DNA of 64,000 nucleotides from Monarcha castaneiventris obscurior. Lineage: Eukaryota > Chordata > Aves > Passeriformes > Monarchidae. Positions 36,783 to 49,000 of this stretch are shown here, in pieces; within the stretch, counting starts at the first letter, position 1, and the number at the start of each line of letters is the position of its first letter. The notes under the pieces are model-generated. The model saw only the letters and a list, made by a program, of their open reading frames with translations. It did no database searches and was not told the DNA's origin. Position numbers and translations under genes: made by a program. Location: the NCBI GenBank assembly GCA_026261815.1, contig JAMPIT010000258.1, positions 9,725,501 through 9,789,500 on the forward strand, written 5' to 3'.

Positions 36783-39700
36783 GTGAGGAAAATACAGAAG
36801 TGCCACCTGGGAATACAGCAGTAGCTTATGGGACATTTCAGCCTGCAGGAGTGACTCCCTGCGATACAGCTGAGGAGTTTGTGGGAATTGAACCAGTGCC
36901 ACGTTATCCAGGCACATCATCCTACTGCTTGTAGGGAGGGATGTGAGGCCAGGAAACAGTTCTGTTACTGATTTACTATAGTTTTGATTTAGGTAAGCAA
37001 ACCCTGACCCTAAACACTCTTGTGTTTTTTTGGGAGGGGCAACACCTGCAGCTAAAGAGTCAAGAAGTGTGGAAAATCAGAATGGAAGTAGCTTTGATAG
37101 CTCATTTAATCAATGTCCTCCACATCCTAAAAGTAAGATCAGTTTTGACTGGACTCTTCCTAGCAGATGTTTGTTTGTGATAATAACAAAGGTTGTTAAC
37201 AATTTGCAGAAAGACTTAAACTACCCTCTCATTTAAATTGACAAATGATTTCCATTATTAAAGAATTCTTTTATCTACAGGTTTCCCTACTGTAGTACTC
37301 CAGGTAAACACAGAGGTGAACTCCTGATCTGATGCAGAATCCGTTGCAGCTTTCACTTTCACATGACTGAGAATTCATAAAATAAAAAAAAACACAGATG
37401 AGAATTAGGAAAATCCTGTACTACCTAACAAGCTGATGATTAAAAGCTCTTAATATCTTTGTGGGGTAGGGATTTGAGTTTTTGGGGTTTTTTTACTACA
37501 CTGGCTGATGCAATATACAAGTTCTCATTTCGCTCTGCTAGTGATGAACTTCATTGCTATCAGGAATGGACAATTTCCTCTAGTTTTGAAAGACCAATAA
37601 GGAGTGTAGTAAGGAAAAACTCAAGATTTCTGGAAGTGGGGCTGGAAAGGTGATAAATTTGTATTGGGAATTCTGGAAGTGGTCACTGCCTTGCCTTTGC
37701 CCTTAGACTGAGTTGATTTCTTTTTAATAACATTAATGTATTAATTCATGCAAACCAGAATTGCAGAATGGCAGCATGAGTTTACACACTGGAGCTCTTT
37801 CTCCTTGATGCTTGTAGAGGAGCACAGAAATAAAGTGATTTGCTTTGTGCTTAGGGAGATGAGGAAGAGAAGCAGCACTGCTTTTCAGCAGAAAGAAAAA
37901 ACTTTCCCCAAAACCAGCAGGAACAAGTGTGCCCAAAGGGTTAAGGGAGAATACCACTTGCTAGGAGAAGTGTGCGTGCACATTTGGCAGCAGCCACTTC
38001 AGTAAAAAGTTATTGAGTTAAGCCAGTCAGACTCCATGTGGGTTTTTTTGTGTTGGTTTTTTGTTTTTGGTTGGGTTTTTTTTAGCCTAAATATTCTACA
38101 TTTTGGTTAGTTCAGGAAATATGTTTGCTCCTGGGTGGTACAAAGAATTAGTGTTTTGAAGTCACATTGGGGCTTTCAACGTTGGAAAGGATTTTCTTTG
38201 AATTTTGAACTTTTTCAGGATGGTAAAATTTCTAAGGAAACTATGTGGAGGTAAAACATAAAATGGAGCTTAATGAGGAGTTGTGAGAAAGTAGTTCCTT
38301 TTTTCAGTGCCACTGCATTTTGTTTCTCTTTCTAATCCTCATAAAAGATGCACATTTAATTTGATCTGGGTGGGCGGTTACCTGTTTTGTTGGTCTCTAA
38401 GGAAGATTTTGGGTGTTTAGTTTGCTCTTATCTTGGCCTTCACAGACCAGATTCTGATTCCCTTGCTGTAAAGCTGGGACCTATAACTTTGAGGTCCCAA
38501 AGGACAGCCTCACACAGCAGTAGCAGTCCAGTCCAGTAGCTGTGGGAAGGAATGGCATCCTAACCCATTGCCCTTCTGGTGAGGAAACACTTTGCTCACA
38601 TCATTTCACTTCCAGCTGGGTTTCTGGATGCCTGCAGCCTGTGTGTGGGCAGGTGGGTTCAGGAGGGAGTTATCTTCAATAGCAGGAAATAGTTTCTTTG
38701 TAAGATGAATTAAATCCAAACACATCTTAAACCTTCCCTTGACCCAGGCACTCCCTCTGACTCCTGCCCCCAGTCTAACCTTTCTTTTCAGAGCAAAATG
38801 CTTGAGCTTGTAGCTTTCGTGGGTTACCCCTCAGGCTGCACTAGCACTGACTGATTCTAATAAGGGCTTTGCTCTGGCCAGTAAAATCCTTTATTTATTT
38901 CACTACACCACCTTTCCACTGAGGAGTCTTCTTTCATTTCTTTCCTGTCCTGCAGATCAACACTGGGTAATAGGAATCTTTCCAACCTATGCTGTAGGTA
39001 TGCTTCGGTGTGTGTTCCTCTCTTGGATCTATGTGTCAGGTGACATGTCAGGACAACATCCCTTCACCCTGCCAGCATCATCCAGGCGGATTTGCCTAGT
39101 TTGTGGTGTTCTGGTAACCTGGTGGTTTTCTGTAGTGCCTGCACCTTGGACTGAAGGATCTAATCTACTCTCAGTTTTTAAAAAATAAACAATTCTAGTG
39201 GGAAGGGCCAACTTCAAGATGTAAAGAGCTACAGATGTGAAAATTTCTCCTGGGGACAACAGGCAAATTGAAATGATAGCTCAGCTATGTGAGCTCATCT
39301 TGATTCCAACTTCTTCAGATCTGTGGGATTTGAGTTTTGAGGTTCACTCCTTAGCCATCAGCTCTTGTTATCCCAGCTTTCTAAGGAAGTCATTTTACAC
39401 TGTTGTACTGTATAGGAGTTCCTTAATAGCTTTGGAAATTGCTGGCAACATTCAGCCACATTTAACAGAGCAATAGAGATCTCAGAGATAAACTTTTCTA
39501 AGAGTTTTGTAAAAATAGGTGCTTGGGTAGAGAAAAGGGAGACTTTTGAAGTGCTGCTTCCTCCCTTGAGGCAAACTCAGTTGTACCATCACTGTGCTGA
39601 GACTCCTGCTGACCTCCCAGAGGGACAGTCAGTGCCCACATCCTGGCTGGCCAAGCAGTATGTGCAGAGCTCCACACCAGCCCCAGCACATGCTGCCTCT

Positions 39701-40721
39701 CCTTCAGCGATACAATTTGCTGTGATAGAGACCTCTTAGCCCTGATACATCTGTGTCTCCTGTGTTCCTTTGACTGCCATCTGTGTCCTACCAAGAGACG
39801 TCACACATTGCATCACCCCTGCATGTGTCTGCAGCACTGTGTCTGTGCATTGTTGCAAGGCTCCCACCTCCCCTGACATCCCCATCCGTGCTGTCATCAC
39901 CTCTTCTGTGGTGTGACCTTGGCCTTAGCCTGACACCAGGAGATGCAGGATGCCTCAGGCTGCTCTTTCACCCACAAAAGGAGGAATGATGGAGTGATAT
40001 CCCATCCTCCTACAATCCTGGCTCCTCTTCCTTTCAGGAGCCAGTTCAGAATTGCTCTCTATGGATTTGTTCTTGGCTATTTCGTGGGCTGTGTCTCTCT
40101 CTATTACCACCACTGCTCTGTCTGCTTATTTAACACCTGCCTTCTCCCTGTCAGGAGCCTTTTCTTGTGCAGCTTTCTACCATCTGCAATAGCTGCTTGA
40201 TCAGCTTCCGTTTCTTTCTACTTAAACATATGAAATACAATTTTGTTGCCCATGCCTCAGATTACTACCTAGTGCAGTGGGCTGGACGCAGTCATCTTTT
40301 TATGCAGTTGACTGGTTTATATTTGGTATTACTCGCTTCCCTCCCTTGCTTTACAGGACAGCGTAAAACACACTGAGCTGCATTTGAAATGGCAGATGCT
40401 GGACATTGTGGTAATATACAGGATGTCACTGTGTTCAGCTGGAGCCAGCCTGCTTGCTGCTGCTGATCCACTGCTTCTCCACAGGTGGGAAGCTGAGTTG
40501 ATGCAGAGCACTGTACCTGTCTCCTTTACAAAAGTGGAAGATGATAAATCACACATAGCTGGTGGACATTTAAAATGCAGTAACCCACCATTTCCCATAA
40601 GTTAAAATGTTTATGGCAAATGCAGCAGTGCAATGGGAACCAAAGCCATCTTTGAGCTGTTTATGTAACATACAGGTACAGCACTATCATGTTGATTTGT
40701 GATGTGGGTTTTTTCATTCAG
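36783..40721 (+). other. EIF2B3: EIF2B3 intron, 3.9 kb
   Basis: From GTGAGG at 36783 to a T-rich acceptor ending TTCATTCAG at 40721. I see no exon, no clear interspersed repeat and no RNA gene. It includes T/G-rich runs near 37478-37495 and 38040-38085. The part from about 39500 to 40200 is relatively C/T-rich, which explains several chance ORFs there. Confidence 0.85.
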
Positions 40722-40799
40722 GTTCCCAAGTTATTGCTTAATCTGGGTCTGGAAGAGCCACTGGTTCATGGGTCTGCACAGATCACTGATAGAGGCATG
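40722..40799 (+). CDS. EIF2B3: EIF2B3 internal exon: entry to beta-helix domain
   Basis: A 78-base, phase-0 exon of 26 codons: VPKLLLNLGLEEPLVHGS then AQITDRGM. The acceptor is TTCATTCAG/GTT and the donor is ATG/GTAAGT, a strong pair. It matches eIF2B gamma immediately after EANRQ of the preceding exon and leads into the hexapeptide-repeat domain. The motif VHGSAQI corresponds to a VHSSAQI-like stretch of the mammalian protein. Because the length is a multiple of three and both ends are phase 0, skipping this exon would leave the frame intact. Confidence 0.96.
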
Positions 40800-41500
40800 G
40801 TAAGTATTCCCTTTTCCCATCTCTGCTCTTTCAGTAGTCTGCAAATACTTTGTTTCAAGAACTGCTTGCTAAAATTCAGTCCCATTCTTGGAAGTGAAGC
40901 CAAGTTCTGAAGTGTGGAATGGTGGAATGTGGGTGATACAGCCCAGAGTCTTCTGTAGGGTCACCCATGGATTCCTGCCTTCCAGTCTCTCTCTTCTAAA
41001 ATGGTAAAAAGTCTATCTTACTCCCAAGTCAGACGCTGCAGTCTCTTGTTCCATAATGGCAGTTCTTGGTAGCTGAGCAGTTTGCCTCCTAAAGGACACC
41101 AAACCCAGAAAGGATCAGAAGCTTTGCTTCTTGCTAACGCATTTTGGTTGAATACCAGCTTCAAGCCTGCCTTTTGACAGGTCTCACTGGGCAAACCTGA
41201 GTGAAACCAGTGAGTACCAACAGGGCTGTGCCTATCGTGCTTAACCTTTCTGCATGAAGCCTACAGAGCCAGATCCACTAATGGAGTTTTACCAAGCTAA
41301 CAGACTTTGGGAAGACTGTCTAACTGTCTGTGGGGTGGGCCCCAAATTTCCAGGTCTTTCCTCTGCCAAGGATCCCTCAGGGTGTAGAAGGGTAAACTTT
41401 ATTGATAAGTGCTTGAGACACACTTTGGAAGAGGTGTATGGAGAGCACATATCGGAGAACTCCATGTACTTTTGCTAGTTTCTGTTCTTTTCTTGCCTAG
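40800..41500 (+). other. EIF2B3: EIF2B3 intron, 701 bp
   Basis: Donor GTAAGT at 40800. The acceptor TCTTTTCTTGCCTAG ends at 41500 and has a good pyrimidine tract. No repeat or RNA gene was recognised. Confidence 0.94.
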
Positions 41501-41649
41501 GTTGGATCAGACAGTATCATTGGGTCATCCACACAAATCGGAGAGAAGACATCCATCAAACACTCCATCATCGGCAGCATGTGTACCATAAAAGACAAAG
41601 TTAAGATAACAAACTGTATCATCATGAATTCTGTTACAATTGAGGAAGG
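41501..41649 (+). CDS. EIF2B3: EIF2B3 internal exon: left-handed beta-helix repeats
   Basis: A 149-base exon of 49 codons plus two bases (GG) of a Gly codon split by the next intron. It encodes successive hexapeptide turns with hydrophobic residues at a six-residue period: [17 protein letters not shown], then [14 protein letters not shown], then [14 protein letters not shown]. This is the acyltransferase-type left-handed beta-helix of eIF2B gamma, which packs against the matching domain of epsilon to form the catalytic heterodimer. The acceptor is TTGCCTAG/GTT and the donor is GG/GTAGGT. The reading frame agrees with the phase-0 end of the previous exon. Confidence 0.97.
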
Positions 41650-44600
41650 GTAGGTTACGTTTTTGTATTTTAGTTCCCTAAATTTGAAGTTTCTTTTTCT
41701 AGATACATCCTGAGTCAGTAATTTTTGTCCTGTAAAGAATCCTCAGCCAGAAGAGATGATGGCAGAGTCTGTTTCTAAAGACCGAGTCGCAAATAAGTCT
41801 CTATAAGCAGTCCAGAAGTGCACAAGTAAATAAACTAATAAGAGGGCTGCAGTCTTGGAACATAAATTTCTTCTTTTTACAGTAGATCCTGTCCTCTTTA
41901 GAATGTGTAAGTTAAGTGCACGTATGAGTCTGTATGAGCTTGCATGTCATTCTTCCAAGCTTTATTTTAGTGGCTGGATCAGTGAGTATGCCTAAAATAT
42001 TTGAGGCCCAAAGCACATTTTAAAGTGGTACACTTGCCAGCTAGAAATGTTCTTCTCACATTTGAACATTACAGCTTCACCTAAAATGTCATTTTCTTTG
42101 GCCCTTTTTTGTCATCCTGCAGCCTTTACTTTACCATTACCTATGCTGAGTAATAGAATAAATTAATAAACTTTTCAAAGAGGAAATCTGCCAGCTCCTA
42201 GAGGTTTCTCATGCACTAAAGACACTGACTAAATAGTTAGCCTTGAGCTGTACATTTCCAAATGTGGGAAAAGTGGCCTGTCTGTAATTGTTGATGTCTG
42301 CATGCCCCCATCTTTCCATACATGCTGGCTTCCTGTGGATGTCAGTGGAAAGGAAACTGCTGATTGAGTCTGTGCAGACCTGTATAAATTCTCTGCTCCT
42401 TCATGGCTTGAGGTTTGCTTAGGGCCTCAGGAAAAAGGCCAAACTCTTAAAAAATGCCAAGTTGGCTCTGAAAGTTGCATATCTGAAAAACGTAAAACCC
42501 CAGAGGATGTGGGGTCTATGGAGGATACTACTGTTACATAACTAAATTACAGGTAAGTATGGTACCTTACCACAAAGCGTTTGTCTTTAATAGAAATCCA
42601 CAGTAATTTCAAGCACATCATAAATCAGAATTCCATTGAGTATAGAAAATAGCTGGTTTCCAGTTCGATCACAGATGGATCCAGTATGGCTGTATCACAA
42701 GCACTGCTGTCATAAAAAGTAGAGGAACCTCTCTCATTTGATCATGAGACCCTCTGTCATTTTGATTAATGAATTGATGCCACAATCATAATGGTATGGT
42801 TTTACATATGAGGTCAGCAGCTATACCATTAAATCGCAGAGGCAGCTAAGTGTATAAATAGCACTATTTTTATGAAGAGTCCCAAATCATCTTGTGTTTG
42901 TCTGCATTGGCATTTAGTAGTATTCTAAATCCTGAATCAAGCCCAGAGCTGGTACGTTAAGCATTTCACAAAATTCCACAGGCATCGTAAAGTCGGTGAT
43001 ATATTATTTTTAAGAGGGATAAACTGACTTTTGGGGTAACATTTTTGTGAATTCTAGAAAACAATGTGATCCCTAGTCACTCTTGATGAAAACAATATAG
43101 CCACCAAAGAGTGAAAAACCTCACAGTCCCAGGGGTTTACTTCCTTTAGCTGCTCTATGGTTACTGCACAATGATGCACTGGAGTCAAATTTGTAATTAT
43201 TCCACTCCAGCTGGAATTAAGACTATAGACCCTGGATCTTTATTGCAAAGCATGCTGTAATTAATATTGTATAGATCTGCACAGATACAGAGCTGATAAA
43301 GTATTTCTTAATGCATCATAGTAAGTCTTAAGATTAGAGGGGTATGAAGTCATGCATACACAGGTAGTGAGAAACAGAAATATTCTAGCTGCTGAGTTTT
43401 GTTGAAAGAAGCCTTGCTTGTAGTGAAGGATTTCTATGTATTTTTTAATGTATTTTGTCTCGCTTTCATTGCTTTGGTTAAATCTGATGGATCTTTGTTA
43501 AAATGCTAATCATTCTTACTCGTGTTGATGGATCCATTTGCAACAGGTGGATAAATTATATGTGGTTTTGCTTTAAACTGCCCACAGTGGACAACTCCTT
43601 ATAAATACCTCTTCCCCCAAGTGTCTCTAAAACAGGTTTTATCTAATCACTAAGTTCAGAAAATGTCTTTCATCTTTAATTGGAAAGTCAGCATGTGTTG
43701 GCTGATATGGGTCAAAATGAGCGTAATAAAGTGCCTTGACAGATCTAATTCATTTTTTTTATTGCACAGCAGATGTCCTACAAGTAAGCCAGTTTCACCA
43801 TCTAAGGTATTGTATATTAGAAACTTCTGAAATTGCATTGAGACGTGGATAAAAACTGTGTCATATAAAGAATATACATTTTAGTGCTGGCTCAAGCAGC
43901 TCAACCAGACTAATGGTCTACTATAATAATGCCCAAGTCAAATGTGGGTGGTAACTGAAGGAAGGCCATTTCTGGGAGTGTTCATTGCAGTAACACCGAC
44001 TTGAAGCAGTAGGCTTAGAGGACTGCAGTAGGACACTTATTATGGAAAAGACAGAGGCGTTTAGGTAACTCAGAGAAGAAAGAAAGATCAGATAAATCTT
44101 TTCTGAAAGTTGGGATACTGGGAACAACCAAATGCAAAAATTGCTCTGCATTCTAAGTTCATTTATCAAGAGTTACCTGGCACTGCCTTGGTATTTCCCT
44201 TGCTTTTTCCATCACCTCTAGCTTCTCTGCGTTGAATCTTACTTTCTTTTTTTTTCCCCATCTCAGCTGCAAAAGTGATCAGCAGCTTCAGTTCACTATG
44301 TCAATATAGAAAAAGCAAAACAAAACTAACAACAACCCATAACAAAAACAAAAAGCACCAAAAGCTAAATGAAAAATGCTTTTCTCCTCGTAGTTTTCCT
44401 ATAATGTGATTTGAAGATCCTGTGCTGTAATTCCTGCAGTATCAAGATCCACAAATTATAACTCCAAACCAGAACAAAGATTTTGAATAGCCTCACCACA
44501 TTTAGTACCAGCTTCTGAAATGGATAAATTCTTGCTGTGCAGATGGGAACACCACAAGGTGTTGCTTAGAACAAAACCAAGTATCTCTTGTTAGACAGTG

Positions 44601-45490
44601 GTTGCCTCATTACTGGAGTAACAGAGGTCATGGCCTAGGTGACAATAACTTTCCCAACTGAGTGGATCAAGGAATTGGGCTTAGTTTGGACAGTCCATTA
44701 CATACTATTTGCAAATTGTGATCTGTCCTCCAGGAATGGCTGGTGCATTTGATACTCTGGAGTACCAGAAGCTGGGTTTTTTGTTTGTCCTGGTGTGTAG
44801 GGCTTCTGTTACATTATATGTGTCTCCTGTGAAGTGATTTGAGTAGATATGAATCCCCCCTCAGAAGAGATTACAGGGGATTAAAGAAGTTAGTAACAGG
44901 GCAAAATAATTGGTAGTCCTTTCCTAATGTGTTTCCCACTGTGCAGCTAATTCTTCCATCAATGAGACAATAAAATGGCAAAGATTACATATGTGCTGAA
45001 TGATGGACATACTTGACCAAGCTGGGAGGGATGTAATTTATACAACAGCACAAGTGCTGAGAGATGCTGTCTGCCCAGGTGACAGGCTGCAGTGGCAGAA
45101 TGGTTCTTTTTCCCTCTGGACGGCTCCCCAGAGCTCAGTGACAAATGACTGCACTGAGTTACATAGTTGGAGAAAATCTAATCGAGCTAAAATCATAGGT
45201 CACTTGAAAACTTTGTCTATCTGGATGTTCCTGCAGTAGCTATGTGTGTCCTTAGTCTCTGTAGTGGCTTGGGACTTCCCCTTCTCTTTGTTCTGTTTGC
45301 ATCGGGGGTGGAGCAGCACAACAGGGTCCCTGGATTGCTGCATCTTTGGTGCAGGAGTCCCCTCATTTATAGCTCTCTTGCAAAGGGGCAGTGTGTAACA
45401 CCCACAGGCTGACTGAAGCTGGTTGCCCAGGGGGATTGTGCCATTTGCAAATGAAAAGTAATGCTTGGTAGATTTAACCCCCTGGCAAAC

Positions 45491-46030
45491 TGGTCACAAC
45501 AGATGAGGAGAAGGCTGAGGTACTCAACGACTTTTTTTGCCTCATTCTTCACTGTCAGTCTCTCTTCTCACACCTCTCAGCTTTATGGACCATAATACAG
45601 GGACTGATCAGAGGGCTGGAGTGCTTCTTCTGTGAAGACTGAAAGAGTTGGGGCTGGTCAGAAGAGAAGGCTCCAGGGACGCCTCATTGTGGGGGTTTGT
45701 AAGATTGAAGGGGATTTATAAGATTGATGGTTACAAACTTTTTATCCCAGCCTGCTGCGACAGGACAAGGGCTAATGACTTTAAACTAAAGGAAGCTAGA
45801 CTTAAATTAGATATGAGAAAGAAATTGTTTATTGTGAGGGTTTTGAGGCATTGGCACAAGTTGACCAGAGAAGTTGTGACTGCCCCATCCCTGGAAGTAT
45901 TCAAGGCCAGGCTGGCTGGGATGCTGATCAACCTGCTGTAGCTAAAGATGTCCCTGCTCATTTAAGGGGGCATGGACTACGTAGCCTTTAAAGGTCCCTT
46001 CCAACCCAAATTACTCTATGGTTTTATAAT
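45491..46030 (+). mobile_element. CR1 LINE, sense, apparently internally deleted
   Basis: The right part (about 45600-46030) is a typical CR1 3' region: GAGAAGGCTCCAGGGACGCC, TGCGACAGGACAAGGGCTAA, CATCCCTGGAAGTATTCAAG, GGCCAGGCTGGCTGGGATGC, then AAGGTCCCTTCCAACCCAAA and a degraded octamer-like terminus. The left part (45510-45560) translates as EEKAEVLNDFF, the CR1 ORF2 segment between endonuclease and reverse transcriptase. These two parts are normally about 2 kb apart, so the copy appears to have lost most of the reverse transcriptase. Exact borders and subfamily cannot be given without a library search. Confidence 0.88.
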
Positions 46031-49000
46031 GTTGTTTCATTTGGTAGACTTAGGCACACTCAGCTGTTTTGAAATGAGACCTAGATATGGATGGATTAAT
46101 TTAGTTTCAGGTTCCTGGTCCAGCCTTTGTTTTTGCAGTCACTGGTTGGTTTGTTGGTTTTTATCAAACATTGGCTTTACTTTTACCAGTCTTGTTGTTT
46201 TACTTAGTTTGCTAGCTTCTGGCAGCAGGAACATCTAATTGCTCTGGTCATACCGGACCTTGTGCTGAAGCGCTCTGAGCATTACAAATAATATTAACAG
46301 GAAAAACATGTTGAATCCTTTATTCCATCCCTGCAGATAAATATTTCGAAATCTCTTGTTTGTTAGTAAAACTATCCCAGTGTATACACTTACGAGAAGG
46401 AGCTTGGCCATTTTGTTATGTGCACATTATATCCTTTTTCCTTGGTCGTGGAAAATGAATGTTTCCCTGGGAAAGATTCAGGGGAAGGGACTGTTTAGTA
46501 GGGAAAAAAATCTGGTCTTTGGATTACTTAGAGGTTAGTTGAGAAGGCAAGCATGAAAAGCTCAAATACTGAGTCCACTGTAATCCATGCTTTGAAAAGG
46601 TCTCGCTGACATGGTGGTAGTCAGTACCATAAGGATTCTGTGGTAGGTTTAGTCTGAAATGAAGTATTTTGCTGCTTGTCTTTTTTCATGCAAATACAAG
46701 AAAGCATTCTGCTTCAAATGAGGTGTTTATGGAAATCATAAATAGGCTGCTGTGATTATCAGAGAGAGCAAACGGCCCAAGATTTGCATCTAGATTTCAC
46801 CTCCATAGCAAGAAAGTACCAGATCTTCACAGAGCAACCAAGGAAGCTAAACCTGCCTCACCTATAATTTTATCAGAAAAACTGTATCCCAGACCGGGAT
46901 TAGCAGTGGGAAAAGGAGAGTTCCTTCCAGAAAGGAGTTTGCAGCAGACAGTTGCCAGATAGCCTGATACAGTGGACAGTTGGTTCAGGAACTTTAAGAC
47001 TGGGATTGCAGGTGTGACTGAGGTTATTGAGTTTGTGCAGGGGCAGGAATCATTGAATAATAACCTTATACCTTTGTAAAGTTTACAGCATGTTGTTGGA
47101 ACCACATACAAACATACTACCCAAAAGAGCTGCCAAAGTTCCCCTTGTGGCACTTTGCTACGGTCTCCTTTTGGAAAGGGAAGGGGTTAAAAAGACAGGC
47201 AGATATGTTTTGGGTCAGGCTGCACATGATGGTAGCAAATTGCAGAGTGTTGCAGCATCAGGAAACTTGGAACGCAAGGGAGGTGACACCAAAGGCTTTG
47301 AGTTACAAACTGCAGGGAAGTGATGTGAATGTTGAGAACAGAGGGAAAGTTAGAAGAGTCCCACGGGAAGATGTGGTAAACCTTGGGGAGTTCTGACTCC
47401 CTGGGCAGAAAGAATAGGCTAGATTAAAAATTAGTATGAAGGACTAAAGTACCCAGATAGGTGGAGAAAGAACTGGCACCGAAAATGTTTTGTCAGCCAA
47501 AACTAGCATCGTCCTTCTTCAGTCACGTGAAGACAGTAAGTTACGCACTGGATTTTGTTAAAGGTGTTTGGGCTACCTGTGTGAAAGTAGATGGACAGAT
47601 GCTGTAATGCTGCTCAGTGAGGGACTGGAGAGAGACCACGTGTGACTGCTTAAGGCTACTCTAGTTTACCACATGTCTTCAATTTATTGCTACTTTCTAT
47701 GAGAAAATGTACAAAGGAAGAAAACAACAAGCAAGGCGAGCTGGATTGACTACTAACTGCAGATTGATTGTGAAGTTTATTGGTTGTTTCCTCAATAGTG
47801 CCAAATCAGCACCTGATGTAGAAACAGTCAGTGGTTTGAAGAAAGTTCTAATTAAAACCAGGGTGGAATTGAGTCTTCATAGGGGTTCAGTGCATAAGTA
47901 GTCTTTTTCCCCTTGGACAATGGCAGTACAAAGGAATGATCCTATTGCCAAGGCAACATATTTTACAGTACATAACCTCATGAAAAGGAATGAGGAGGTG
48001 AAGTTGTTTCCAGCACCATAGCTTGCAAAGCTGAAAATAAAGATCTGCTTATGCTGAAATTCTCAAACATTTTGTATCTTAAACCATTTTTTAAGATGGC
48101 TGTTGTCTCCTGGACACTGTGTCTCATGCCGCCAGTTGCCTCCCTGCCTCCCTAGAAAGAAGAATGAGTTTAGAATAGGTATCGCAGAAAGCACATGAAA
48201 AGTGAGAACTTCATTCAGAAAAAGCACATGCTCAGCTTAAATATATGGATAAAGTATATCATGGATATGGATAAAAATTAAATTAATGAAGAAAACTATG
48301 TATTATAGTCCTTGCCTGTAAAAAGGGATCTTGATTTCACTTGAGTATGTAGCAATTCTGTCTTTTCTGTCACACCTCTTGGTTTTAAACTGTGAACATT
48401 TTTGGTCAGGAACCATAATTTTCATTCTACTATTTAATTCACTGCACATGCTATGTAAGATACTGAATAGAGACAACCTCTGGCCAGCAGAGTCTGCTTT
48501 CAGGGAGATAAATTGAGGAAGAAAGTGCAAAGTAGGAAACTAGTAAGTAGGAAATGGTGGAGCTACTTGCAGAACTGGTTTTCAATTACTTTCAACTGAA
48601 GTCAAATTCTACTGTATCTAATATACTGAGGAAATTTCTCATATAATACCTGTTATCTTGTGAGTGTCTGAAACATTATTACTAGCAGCTCCTCAAAAAA
48701 AAATTTCTCCTGGCTAGCTTCCTGGTACATCAATCTGTCTTAAATAAATCACCTGTTCTTTAATCTTAGATGCAGATGTTTCCCTGATAGTGCAGGGAGC
48801 TCATCCCAGTTTTCCAAACATCTTGTACATCAAATGTTGAACTTAAAGCACAGATGAGCTCTGAAAAGTGGCATTTTAAAATATCTTCTCTCATTCTGCT
48901 GATCTGCTTCTTCAGGTGGACAGGGTTATGTCTGACCTCAGAGCTATAAATAAGCTTCTGCCTCCTGCTAACCACATGGGTCTAATCGAAGAGAATGGAG

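Noticed and set aside
36390..36824. A 144-codon plus-strand ORF starting in an intron
   Set aside because: Its right half is the real EIF2B3 exon 36589-36782; the left and right extensions are intronic read-through past AG/GT splice sites.
45648..45941. A 97-codon plus-strand ORF
   Set aside because: It is the 3' region of the sense CR1 element, not a host gene.
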